Assembly (NCBI RefSeq): GCF_019052365.1
Contig: NZ_JAHQUY010000054.1
Span: 1-19,924, forward strand
Direction of reading: 5' to 3'
Length of the DNA stretch: 19,924 bases
Source of the DNA: Leyella stercorea
GTDB lineage: Bacteria; Bacteroidota; Bacteroidia; Bacteroidales; Bacteroidaceae
The notes beneath the pieces were generated by a model, which was not told the origin of the DNA, did not search any database, and worked only from the letters and a program-made list of their open reading frames with translations. Numbering within the stretch: position 1 is the stretch's first letter; the number at the start of each line of letters is the position of its first letter. This document shows positions 1 to 7,124 of the stretch, one piece after another. The position numbers and the translations under genes were made by a program.

Positions 1-41
1 ACGACAAGCCCATTGGCAGAATTAAGTATGCACTAAATTAA
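1..41 (+). CDS. cas9: Probable 3' end of cas9 (partial, runs off the left edge)
   Basis: One frame is open from the left edge to a TAA at 39-41 and reads DKPIGRIKYALN then stop. The tail ends 22 nt before cas1 on the same strand, where type II loci carry cas9. The short basic and hydrophobic tail is compatible with the PAM-interacting C-terminus of a Cas9. Twelve residues cannot prove identity, so the call rests on its position in front of a type II cas1-cas2-array block. Cas9 would be the RNA-guided nuclease using guides from the array at 1511-3706. Confidence 0.5.
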   Translation, partial: DKPIGRIKYALN

Positions 42-63
42 TTCCGCCAACAGGTAACACCCT

Positions 64-1360
<1,297 letters not shown>

Positions 1361-1404
1361 CTATCGTTCTTTGTTAAAAATACCAAGCGTCATATTAAAT
1401 AGAA

Positions 1405-1440
1405 AAAGAGGTCTTCTTAAAATTTGAAGAAGACCTCTTT
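1405..1440. terminator. Bidirectional terminator between cas2 and the CRISPR array
   Basis: A perfect 14-bp stem (AAAGAGGTCTTCTT pairing with AAGAAGACCTCTTT) closes an 8-nt loop. On the plus strand the stem is followed by only CTAAC after its own TTT. On the minus strand it is followed by TTCTATTTAATATG, giving a run of five Ts and a T-rich tail. It can end the cas operon, but it looks better suited to stopping RNA coming leftward out of the array. Confidence 0.8.
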
Positions 1441-1510
1441 CTAACACCAACTTTTTATAATTCTAAGAACTATGCTAATTCGCTTATTTACAAGTAAATG
1501 CGCATTCTAT
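1441..1510. promoter_or_regulatory. CRISPR leader (cas2-proximal flank of the array)
   Basis: This is an AT-rich stretch of 70 nt between the terminator and the first repeat. Just before repeat 1 lies an interrupted dyad, CGC-TT-ATTTAC-AA-GTAAAT-GCG (1481-1502), which could be a recognition element for Cas1-Cas2 or a DNA-bending protein. No TTTG/TAnnTTTG promoter is visible on either strand, so this leader probably does not drive array transcription. Its role as the integration-side leader is inferred from the intact repeats at this end and the decayed repeat at the far end. Confidence 0.5.
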
Positions 1511-3706
1511 GTTGGTGATTCTACCGCAAAGGTAGTTAATTCTGAGCAAATCACAACTTATGCTGAAGAAGCTAAACGCCTTGAAAGTTGGTGATTCTAC
1601 CGCAAAGGTAGTTAATTCTGAGCAAATCACAACAACAATTTCTTTTTTCAATCATAATCGCAAGTTGGTGATTCTACCGCAAAGGTAGTTAATTCTGAGC
1701 AAATCACAACTCTTTGCAGCGTGTTTAAGATTAAACGCGTGTTGGTGATTCTACCGCAAAGGTAGTTAATTCTGAGCAAATCACAACTAAATTCCTTCAG
1801 TTCCATAGTAAAAGTTTGTTGGTGATTCTACCGCAAAGGTAGTTAATTCTGAGCAAATCACAACCGTCTTGTCGTTGGGTGATAAACTCCAGCCGTTGGT
1901 GATTCTACCGCAAAGGTAGTTAATTCTGAGCAAATCACAACTCTTGTTGTCCATGGCCATCGGTGCCCAACGTTGGTGATTCTACCGCAAAGGTAGTTAA
2001 TTCTGAGCAAATCACAACTCCTCCTCGGCTGCTGTCAGATCTACGTTGTTGGTGATTCTACCGCAAAGGTAGTTAATTCTGAGCAAATCACAACTCACCG
2101 CTTGTTGCTCCAAGCTTTGCGCGGTTGGTGATTCTACCGCAAAGGTAGTTAATTCTGAGCAAATCACAACCCATATCTCTTGGCGTGAGTATGTTGAGGA
2201 GTTGGTGATTCTACCGCAAAGGTAGTTAATTCTGAGCAAATCACAACAATGACCTTTATGACATTCCACCTTCTAATGTTGGTGATTCTACCGCAAAGGT
2301 AGTTAATTCTGAGCAAATCACAACGGTTATGAAGTTTTGTCTTATTCTGATTTGGTTGGTGATTCTACCGCAAAGGTAGTTAATTCTGAGCAAATCACAA
2401 CAGACTGGGCGAAGATAGAACAGGCGGCAAAGTTGGTGATTCTACCGCAAAGGTAGTTAATTCTGAGCAAATCACAACGGGCGAATCCGTACAACGTGCG
2501 GAACTCGTGTTGGTGATTCTACCGCAAAGGTAGTTAATTCTGAGCAAATCACAACTATCTGTCACGCCCTCCAGTGTCTTAATAGTTGGTGATTCTACCG
2601 CAAAGGTAGTTAATTCTGAGCAAATCACAACTACCGAGTGGCGTTTTATAACAAAATACCGTTGGTGATTCTACCGCAAAGGTAGTTAATTCTGAGCAAA
2701 TCACAACTGACCGTTTGAACGATGCTTTATTTTATCGTTGGTGATTCTACCGCAAAGGTAGTTAATTCTGAGCAAATCACAACCTAAAACTCTCATGTTA
2801 TCCACCACAAAGGGTTGGTGATTCTACCGCAAAGGTAGTTAATTCTGAGCAAATCACAACACTCTTTATAATTTCCATAGTTTCGTCGTTGTTGGTGATT
2901 CTACCGCAAAGGTAGTTAATTCTGAGCAAATCACAACTTTATCTGTTGCAAAGGTAGCAATAATATTGTTGGTGATTCTACCGCAAAGGTAGTTAATTCT
3001 GAGCAAATCACAACGGTCGGGTTCTTTCTGCAATGTTGGCTTGAGTTGGTGATTCTACCGCAAAGGTAGTTAATTCTGAGCAAATCACAACCGGTGACGT
3101 TAATATGCATGCGTCTTCTGAGTTGGTGATTCTACCGCAAAGGTAGTTAATTCTGAGCAAATCACAACTCGCGATTTTCTCCTGTAGGTCTGGCGTATGT
3201 TGGTGATTCTACCGCAAAGGTAGTTAATTCTGAGCAAATCACAACTTTACTTCTTCCAGCTTAGTTATACGGTCTGTTGGTGATTCTACCGCAAAGGTAG
3301 TTAATTCTGAGCAAATCACAACGCCCATGCCAACTGCGGAAGCGAGCGCACGGTTGGTGATTCTACCGCAAAGGTAGTTAATTCTGAGCAAATCACAACG
3401 CAAGCACATTCGATTTCTACCAGCTTCGTGTTGGTGATTCTACCGCAAAGGTAGTTAATTCTGAGCAAATCACAACTACCCAAAGCGTGGCATTGACTGG
3501 TCGCAGGTTGGTGATTCTACCGCAAAGGTAGTTAATTCTGAGCAAATCACAACTTACGGTTTAGTTGCAGTCGGCAACTTAACGTTGGTGATTCTACCGC
3601 AAAGGTAGTTAATTCTGAGCAAATCACAACGATATTGTCAATCGGTACACGCTTATTGCGTTGGTGAATCTACCGCAAAGGTAGTTAATTCTGAGCAAAT
3701 TCCACT
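1511..3706 (-). CRISPR. Type II-C CRISPR array: 29 repeats of 47 bp, 28 spacers of 29-30 bp
   Basis: Repeat 1 is 1511-1557, repeat 2 is 1587-1633, and so on to repeat 28 (3584-3630) and repeat 29 (3660-3706). On the plus strand the repeat begins GTTGGTGATTCTACC and ends GAGCAAATCACAAC. It contains the dyad CTACC-GCAAA-GGTAG. Repeats 1-28 appear identical. Repeat 29 has T to A at nt 9 and a changed end (TTCCACT for TCACAAC). By my count 21 spacers are 30 nt and 7 are 29 nt, with no duplicates seen. The strand is given as minus because on that strand the repeat starts GTTGTGATTTGC, the form I recall for Bacteroides type II repeats and the end that should pair with tracrRNA. Each repeat also carries a promoter-like element on that strand. 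Confidence 0.98.
3600..3630 (-). promoter_or_regulatory. Repeat-embedded promoter (example in repeat 28; same in every intact repeat)
   Basis: On the minus strand the repeat has GTTG at nt 1-4, a 19-nt gap, and TACCTTTG at nt 24-31. This fits the Bacteroidota promoter (TTG/TTTG at -33, TAnnTTTG at -7, about 19 bp apart). A start site would fall near repeat nt 36-38, so each RNA would begin with about 10 nt of repeat followed by the next spacer to the left. The -7 box lies inside the CTACC/GGTAG dyad. In repeat 29 the -33 TTG has become GTG, which should weaken it. The match is seen directly; activity is inferred. Confidence 0.6.
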
Positions 3707-3798
3707 AATAACTCTTGCAGATATAAAAACCGAGTGCGTGAAAAAATCTGCCATATCTTCCAGAAATAGCGTAATGGGTTGGAGGTGAATATGATAAG

Positions 3799-3838
3799 GG
3801 CTGGAAGATAACTTGAATGAGAGGGTTATCTTCCAGCC
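3799..3838. terminator. Long hairpin between the array and the YbjQ-family gene
   Basis: A perfect 14-bp stem (GGCTGGAAGATAAC with GTTATCTTCCAGCC) closes a 12-nt loop. On the plus strand a T-run (TTTGTTTTTT) begins about 10 nt after the stem; on the minus strand there is only TTATCAT. The motif ATCTTCCAG occurs three times nearby (3755, right arm, 3839). It may insulate the array from the convergent gene on its right or may be a small palindromic repeat. Confidence 0.5.
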
Positions 3839-3863
3839 ATCTTCCAGCTTTGTTTTTTGCCTT

Positions 3864-4181
3864 TTATATTATCACCGCTGTGCCGCTGCATGTCACCATG
3901 AGCATCGATCCGCCCTGTCCTACGGTTTCGTAGTCGAGGTCGATGCCTACGATGGCGTTGCAGCCGAGGCTCTCGGCACGCTGCGCCATTTCGCGCATGG
4001 CTGAGTCCTTAGCTTCGCGCAGCACACTTTCGTAGGTGCCGCTGCGACCGCCGAAGAAGTCGCGCAAGCCTGCCATGAAGTCTTTGAAAACGTTGGCGCC
4101 GATGATGGTTTCGCCGGTTACTACGCCGCGATATTCGCGGATGGGGTGACCTTCGAGGGTGGGTGTTGTTGAGAAAATCAT
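3864..4181 (-). CDS. YbjQ/UPF0145 family protein
   Basis: This 105-residue protein matches the YbjQ (UPF0145, DUF74) family: an N-terminal [19 protein letters not shown], then [23 protein letters not shown], an acid/base-rich helix ([16 protein letters not shown]), and the ending [14 protein letters not shown] with [11 protein letters not shown]. Family members form pentameric rings of unknown function and are sometimes described as putative heavy-metal-binding proteins. The frame stays open to 4334, but the extra 51 residues translate the 18-bp tandem repeat and are not family-like. The ATG at 4181, with AGGA about 10 nt upstream, gives the usual family length. The gene is read away from the lipoprotein gene at 4475 and shares its upstream region. 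The substrate is unknown. Confidence 0.9.
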   Translation of the reverse strand: MIFSTTPTLEGHPIREYRGVVTGETIIGANVFKDFMAGLRDFFGGRSGTYESVLREAKDSAMREMAQRAESLGCNAIVGIDLDYETVGQGGSMLMVTCSGTAVII

Positions 4182-4230
4182 AGTATTGTTCCTTTCTTTG
4201 GTTTGTTTTATAAATGATTCGTTTGCGATA

Positions 4231-4307
4231 CGTTGTACTAACAGCAAGCGTTGTACTAACAGCAAGCGTTGTGTTAACAGCAAGCGTTGTGTTGTGCTAT
4301 CAGCATG
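4231..4307. repeat. Tandem repeat, 18-bp unit, about 4 copies
   Basis: The unit CGTTGTACTAACAGCAAG occurs exactly at 4231-4248 and 4249-4266, with two changes at 4267-4284 (CGTTGTGTTAACAGCAAG), and as a degenerate, longer copy at 4285-4307. It lies between two divergent genes, about 50 nt upstream of the YbjQ-family start. The 18-bp period is a multiple of three, which is why the reverse frame looks open through it. Confidence 0.85.
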
Positions 4308-4315
4308 CGACGCTT

Positions 4316-4338
4316 TATCGTGAACAGCAATCACGATA
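4316..4338. promoter_or_regulatory. Dyad between divergent genes (possible operator)
   Basis: TATCGTGA, a 7-nt spacer ACAGCAA, then TCACGATA: a perfect 8-bp inverted repeat. The spacer repeats the ACAGCAA core of the neighbouring tandem unit. There is no T-run on either side, so a protein-binding dyad is more likely than a terminator. Its function is inferred from position only. Confidence 0.4.
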
Positions 4339-4369
4339 CGTTAAATAAACGCAATTATGAGCGGTTTAT

Positions 4370-4401
4370 TTTGTGGGTTAACAATAAATAATATAACTTT
4401 G
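4370..4401 (+). promoter_or_regulatory. Promoter for the lipoprotein-SDR pair
   Basis: TTTG (4370-4373), a 20-bp gap, then TAACTTTG (4394-4401), matching the Bacteroidota -33/-7 form. Transcription would begin near 4408, giving a leader of about 65 nt before the ATG at 4475. Confidence 0.7.
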
Positions 4402-4474
4402 ATTTTGCTATTAATTTAAGCGAATATAGAGATAAACTATAAAGCAGTTAAACCTTATAATAAGCAAGACAGAT

Positions 4475-5356
4475 ATGAAAAGATTCAGATACATACGTTT
4501 TACACTCGCAGCTGCGGGCATGGCGCTGATGGCGCTTGGCGGCTGCACGTCGCGTGCGGCGAAGTCGGGCTCTGCGGCGGAGCAGGACAGTGTGCTGCAG
4601 CAGACGGCGTTCGCAACGGACAGCATTGCGTTCTGCGAGCAGAAGGATTCGACGTTGAAGTGCTGCGTAGTTGTAGACTATCCTTCGGGCGACGACTCGC
4701 TCTCGGTCGGCGTGCGCAGATACGTAGCCGGCGAACTCGTGCGTATGTACCTGCCCGCAATGCAGGAGGAGAACGGCGAGGCGCCTGTGTACAAGGGTGC
4801 GATGGCTGACGGCAAGGCGCTTGTCGACTTCTACGGCAATATGAATAATGTGTATCTGAAGGCGCAATATGCCGAGCTGAAGGAGTTGGGCATTGCGGGG
4901 CTCTCGTACGACCTGAGCATACGCAAGACGTATGAGACCGACCGCTACCTGACGTACGAGACCTCCTGCTATGTGTTCCTCGGCGGAGCGCACGGCTCGG
5001 CTGTGTGTCGCCCGGTGAACATCGTTAAGGCTACGGGCAAGGTGCTCGCCGCTACGGTAGACACGCTGAAGCAGAAGGCGCTGCAGCCCATCCTGCGCCG
5101 TGGCGTGAAGGAGTATATCTCTAAGGCTGAGAACCGCAAGATAAAGGATAGCGACCTGCAGAACATGCTTTTCGTGGAGCACGGCATCATCCCGCTCCCC
5201 ACGACCGTGCCGGTGCTCACGCCTGAGGGCTTACGCTTCGTCTATCAGCAGTACGAGATAGGTCCGTATGCGCTGGGCATGGTGGAGTTCACGGTGCCTT
5301 ACACGGACGTGAAGTCGTGCCTCACAAAGGAGGCGGCTGAGCTGGCTTTTGAATAG
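4475..5356 (+). CDS. Lipoprotein with DUF3298 (RsiV-like) domain
   Basis: The 293-residue protein starts with a basic tip (MKRFRYIR), a hydrophobic stretch and a lipobox ending LGGC with Cys24 as the lipid-modified residue, so it should be exported and anchored to a membrane. A weakly conserved middle (VVDYPSGDDSLSVGVRRYV) is followed by YLTYETSCYVFLGGAHG, a DUF4163/PdaC-like strand pair. The C-terminal block has LTPEGLRFVYQQYEIGPYA then VEFTVPYTDVKSCL, which is typical of DUF3298. Relatives occur next to peptidoglycan deacetylases or as the sigma-V anti-sigma factor RsiV, but no sigma factor is present here and the role is unknown. A good promoter lies upstream, and the next gene starts 21 nt after its stop, so the two are probably cotranscribed. 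Confidence 0.82.
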   Translation: MKRFRYIRFTLAAAGMALMALGGCTSRAAKSGSAAEQDSVLQQTAFATDSIAFCEQKDSTLKCCVVVDYPSGDDSLSVGVRRYVAGELVRMYLPAMQEENGEAPVYKGAMADGKALVDFYGNMNNVYLKAQYAELKELGIAGLSYDLSIRKTYETDRYLTYETSCYVFLGGAHGSAVCRPVNIVKATGKVLAATVDTLKQKALQPILRRGVKEYISKAENRKIKDSDLQNMLFVEHGIIPLPTTVPVLTPEGLRFVYQQYEIGPYALGMVEFTVPYTDVKSCLTKEAAELAFE

Positions 5357-5377
5357 AGAGGTTATAAAAAGAACGAT

Positions 5378-6109
5378 ATGACAAAGAAAGCTATAGTAAT
5401 AGGAGCCACTTCGGGCATAGGGCTTGAAGTGGCTCGTCTTTTAGCCGTGCGTGGCTACAGCGTAGGCATAGCCGGCAGGCGTGTGGAGCGGCTGCAGGAG
5501 ATAGTGGAGACCACGGACGGCATAGTGGCGTGGCAGCAGATTGACGTTGACAGCGACGATGCCACCGAGGGCTTGCACGAGCTTATCGGCAAGCTGGGCG
5601 GCATGGATCTTTACTTCCACAGCTCGGGAATAGGGTGGGAGAACTGCTCGCTCGATGCGGAGAAGGAGATGCGCACGGTGCAGACCAACGTCGTGGGCTT
5701 CACGCGGATGGTGCTCTCGGCGTACCAGTGGTTTGCCGACAACGCTCACCGCGGACGCATAGCCTGCATCACGTCGATAGCTCGCACGCGCGGACTGGGT
5801 GCTGCGCCAGCCTATTCGGCTACGAAGCGCTTCCAGTCGCACTACCTCGAGTGTCTGGCGCAGCTCGCCAGCATGCGTCGCCTGCCCATCGCCATCACCG
5901 ACATACGACCGGGCTTCGTGGCGACCGACCTTATCGCCGGCAGCCATTTCCCGCTGCAGCTCTCGGCTGAGCACGTGGCGGCGGACATCGTGAGTGCGGT
6001 GGAACGCGGCAAGAAGGTGGTGACGATCGACTGGCGCTATCGGCTGCTCGTGGCTGCGTGGCGCATGATACCGCGCTGGGCGTGGATAAGGCTGCGGTTC
6101 GTGAAGTAA
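5378..6109 (+). CDS. SDR family NAD(P)-dependent oxidoreductase
   Basis: The 243-residue classical short-chain dehydrogenase has the dinucleotide-binding motif GATSGIG (9-15), Arg34-Arg35 after strand 2 (suggesting NADP), Asp56, Asn104 in TNVVG, the catalytic Ser133 and the pair Tyr146-xxx-Lys150 (YSATK), and DIRPGFVATDL after strand 6. The usual NAG motif after strand 4 is replaced by HSSG (81-84). The last 30 residues (WRYRLLVAAWRMIPRWAWIR) are hydrophobic and basic and could bind the membrane. The same kind of tail occurs in the SDR at 19111, suggesting they are paralogues. The substrate cannot be told from the sequence. It probably shares a transcript with the lipoprotein gene before it. 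Confidence 0.92.
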   Translation: MTKKAIVIGATSGIGLEVARLLAVRGYSVGIAGRRVERLQEIVETTDGIVAWQQIDVDSDDATEGLHELIGKLGGMDLYFHSSGIGWENCSLDAEKEMRTVQTNVVGFTRMVLSAYQWFADNAHRGRIACITSIARTRGLGAAPAYSATKRFQSHYLECLAQLASMRRLPIAITDIRPGFVATDLIAGSHFPLQLSAEHVAADIVSAVERGKKVVTIDWRYRLLVAAWRMIPRWAWIRLRFVK

Positions 6110-6140
6110 GGGTCACACGGAATATGCGGAGGCTTGAATG

Positions 6141-6217
6141 CGTGGAGTTTAACAGCGGATTTAACGGATTAAACGGATGTTTGGGCGCGTGGAGATTAAC
6201 AGCGGATTTAACGGATT
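6141..6217. repeat. Direct repeat pair, 30 bp with one mismatch
   Basis: The block starting CGTGGAGTTTAACAGCGG at 6141-6170 recurs at 6188-6217 with a single T to A change. Both copies end in GCGGATTTAACGGATT. They follow the SDR stop by about 30 nt and open a non-coding stretch of 664 bp that runs to nuoA. I recall similar 'GGATTTAACGGATT' elements between genes in several Bacteroidales genomes. Confidence 0.85.
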
Positions 6218-6381
6218 TCTGCTTGAGTGGGTTGACAATGGATCAAACGGATGCGCCATCCGTAGCGGAGGTCTCCGGCCTCCGCAACACCAAGTCGGAT
6301 AGTAATTGTATCGCAGCTTGCTGCGGAGGCCGGAGACCTCCGCTACGGCTAACGACATCCGTTTAATCCGATAAATCCGCG
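6154..6381. repeat. Outer inverted repeat enclosing the palindromic core
   Basis: The left arm 6154-6179 (starts AGCGGATTTAACGG, ends AAACGGATG) pairs with the right arm 6356-6381 (starts CATCCGTTTAATCCG, ends AAATCCGCG) at 24 of 26 positions. Together they bound a 228-bp unit with no reading frame of note. The layout resembles a small non-autonomous element or a dispersed intergenic repeat, but no target-site duplication is clear. Confidence 0.7.
6260..6348. repeat. Perfect 27-bp inverted repeat with nested hairpins (REPIN-like)
   Basis: The left arm is 6260-6286 and the right arm 6322-6348, exact reverse complements separated by 35 nt. Each arm itself contains GCGGAGG, a 7-nt loop and CCTCCGC, so each arm can form its own hairpin or pair with the other. 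The arms are GC-rich and sit in an AT-richer surround. Paired inverted hairpin units of this type resemble REP doublets. Confidence 0.85.
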
Positions 6382-6463
6382 TTTTATTTTATGCACCTTG
6401 ATAATCTGTGTGTATCAGAGTGGAATCTGTTTGAGGATAATAAGATTGCCAGTTTACTTGGTT

Positions 6464-6486
6464 GGTGCAGCTGAGACAGCTGCACC
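6464..6486. other. Short hairpin
   Basis: GGTGCAGCT, 5-nt loop GAGAC, AGCTGCACC: a perfect 9-bp stem just before the 22-bp tandem array. No T-run follows, so it is not a classic terminator. Confidence 0.45.
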
Positions 6487-6490
6487 CCCT

Positions 6491-6599
6491 ATCGTTTCCG
6501 TCCGCCGTCCTATCGGTTTCCGTCCGCCGTCCGATCGGTTTCCGTCCGCCGTCCGATCGGTTTCCGTTCGCCGTCCGATCGGATTCCGTTCGCTGCACG
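6491..6599. repeat. Tandem repeat, 22-bp unit, about 5 copies
   Basis: Units start ATCGGTTTCCGTCCGCC: 6491-6511 (one base short), 6512-6533, 6534-6555, 6556-6577 and a degenerate 6578-6599. Units 2 and 3 are identical and unit 4 differs by one base. The 22-bp period is not a multiple of three, so the frames open through it are an artefact of base composition. It lies about 175 bp upstream of nuoA. Confidence 0.9.
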
Positions 6600-6606
6600 A
6601 TGATAG

Positions 6607-6639
6607 AAGCATAGAAAGCGGCAGAAACTTTCTATGCTT
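6607..6639. terminator. Rho-independent-like terminator upstream of nuoA
   Basis: A perfect 12-bp stem (AAGCATAGAAAG with CTTTCTATGCTT) with a 9-nt loop is followed on the plus strand by ATTCTTTACAGATTTTT. It would separate transcription of the SDR and repeat region from the nuo operon. Confidence 0.6.
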
Positions 6640-6690
6640 ATTCTTTACAGATTTTTAAGTAAAAACCCTCAACAATCCAATAATTATTGC

Positions 6691-6698
6691 TAACTTTG
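6691..6698 (+). promoter_or_regulatory. -7 box of the nuo promoter
   Basis: TAACTTTG in the context GCTAACTTTGCAA is a strong Bacteroidota -7 element. No clear TTTG lies 19-21 bp upstream, so it may need an activator or tolerate a weak -33. The start site would be near 6705, with a leader of about 70 nt to the nuoA ATG. Confidence 0.6.
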
Positions 6699-6773
6699 CA
6701 AACTGAAAATTGCAATTCGAATACTTAGCGGTATTCTACGTAGAAAAAGAAACAAATTGTTTTAAAAATTTTT

Positions 6774-7124
6774 ATGGATTCTATTTTATTAATCACAGTC
6801 ATCTTGACGGCTGTTGTATTGGTAGTAGGTGCGTACGTAGTTGCGAAACTCGTAGGTCCTCGTTCGTACAACCCGGTTAAGGGTCAGCCCTTTGAGTGTG
6901 GTATCCCTACACGCGGATCTTCTTGGATTCCGGTGCATGTTGGCTACTATCTCTTTGCTATCCTTTTCCTCATGTTCGACATTGAGACCCTCTTCCTCTA
7001 CCCGTGGGCAGTAGTAGTCAAGCAGTTTGGAGCGATGGCGCTTGCGAGCGTTGGTTTCTTCATGCTGGTATTGGTATTTGGCCTTGCATACGCTTGGCGG
7101 AAAGGAGCGTTGGAATGGAAGTAA
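6774..7124 (+). CDS. nuoA: NADH-quinone oxidoreductase subunit A
   Basis: This is a small membrane subunit of complex I near the quinone channel. The 116 residues form three membrane helices (about 4-26, 57-79, 86-107). The conserved loop FECGIPTRGS follows helix 1, and FDIETLFLYPWAV (68-80), with its buried acidic residues, lies in helix 2. The length is usual for the family. The ATG at 6774 follows an AT-rich leader without a Shine-Dalgarno site. It is the first gene of the operon, and its last codons overlap the start of nuoB by 10 bp, which suggests coupled translation. Confidence 0.97.
   Translation: MDSILLITVILTAVVLVVGAYVVAKLVGPRSYNPVKGQPFECGIPTRGSSWIPVHVGYYLFAILFLMFDIETLFLYPWAVVVKQFGAMALASVGFFMLVLVFGLAYAWRKGALEWK

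Noticed and set aside
1361..1510. csn2 or cas4 gene, or a small ORF, between cas2 and the array
   Set aside because: No frame of useful length is present; only a terminator and an AT-rich leader.
2012..2628. Reverse-strand open frames inside the array (85 and 77 residues)
   Set aside because: They repeat the same peptide (LLRINYLCGRITN) once per CRISPR repeat; they are readings of the repeat, not genes.
4182..4334. 51-residue N-terminal extension of the YbjQ-family gene
   Set aside because: It only translates the 18-bp tandem repeat (QRLLL units) and is outside the family; the ATG at 4181 has a ribosome-binding site.
4448..5182. 244-residue reverse frame opposite the DUF3298-type lipoprotein
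   Set aside because: The plus-strand frame has a signal peptide, lipobox and domain match; the reverse frame has none.
6058..6366. 102-residue plus frame overlapping the end of the first SDR
   Set aside because: It runs through the inverted repeats and has no recognisable domain or ribosome-binding site.
6389..6658. Open frames through the 22-bp tandem array
   Set aside because: The 22-bp period shifts frame each unit, and the peptides are low-complexity R/P/S strings with no start signal.
7004..7114. Upstream start for nuoB
   Set aside because: This reads the nuoA coding region in another frame; the ATG at 7115 has AGGAG and matches the NuoB N-terminus.
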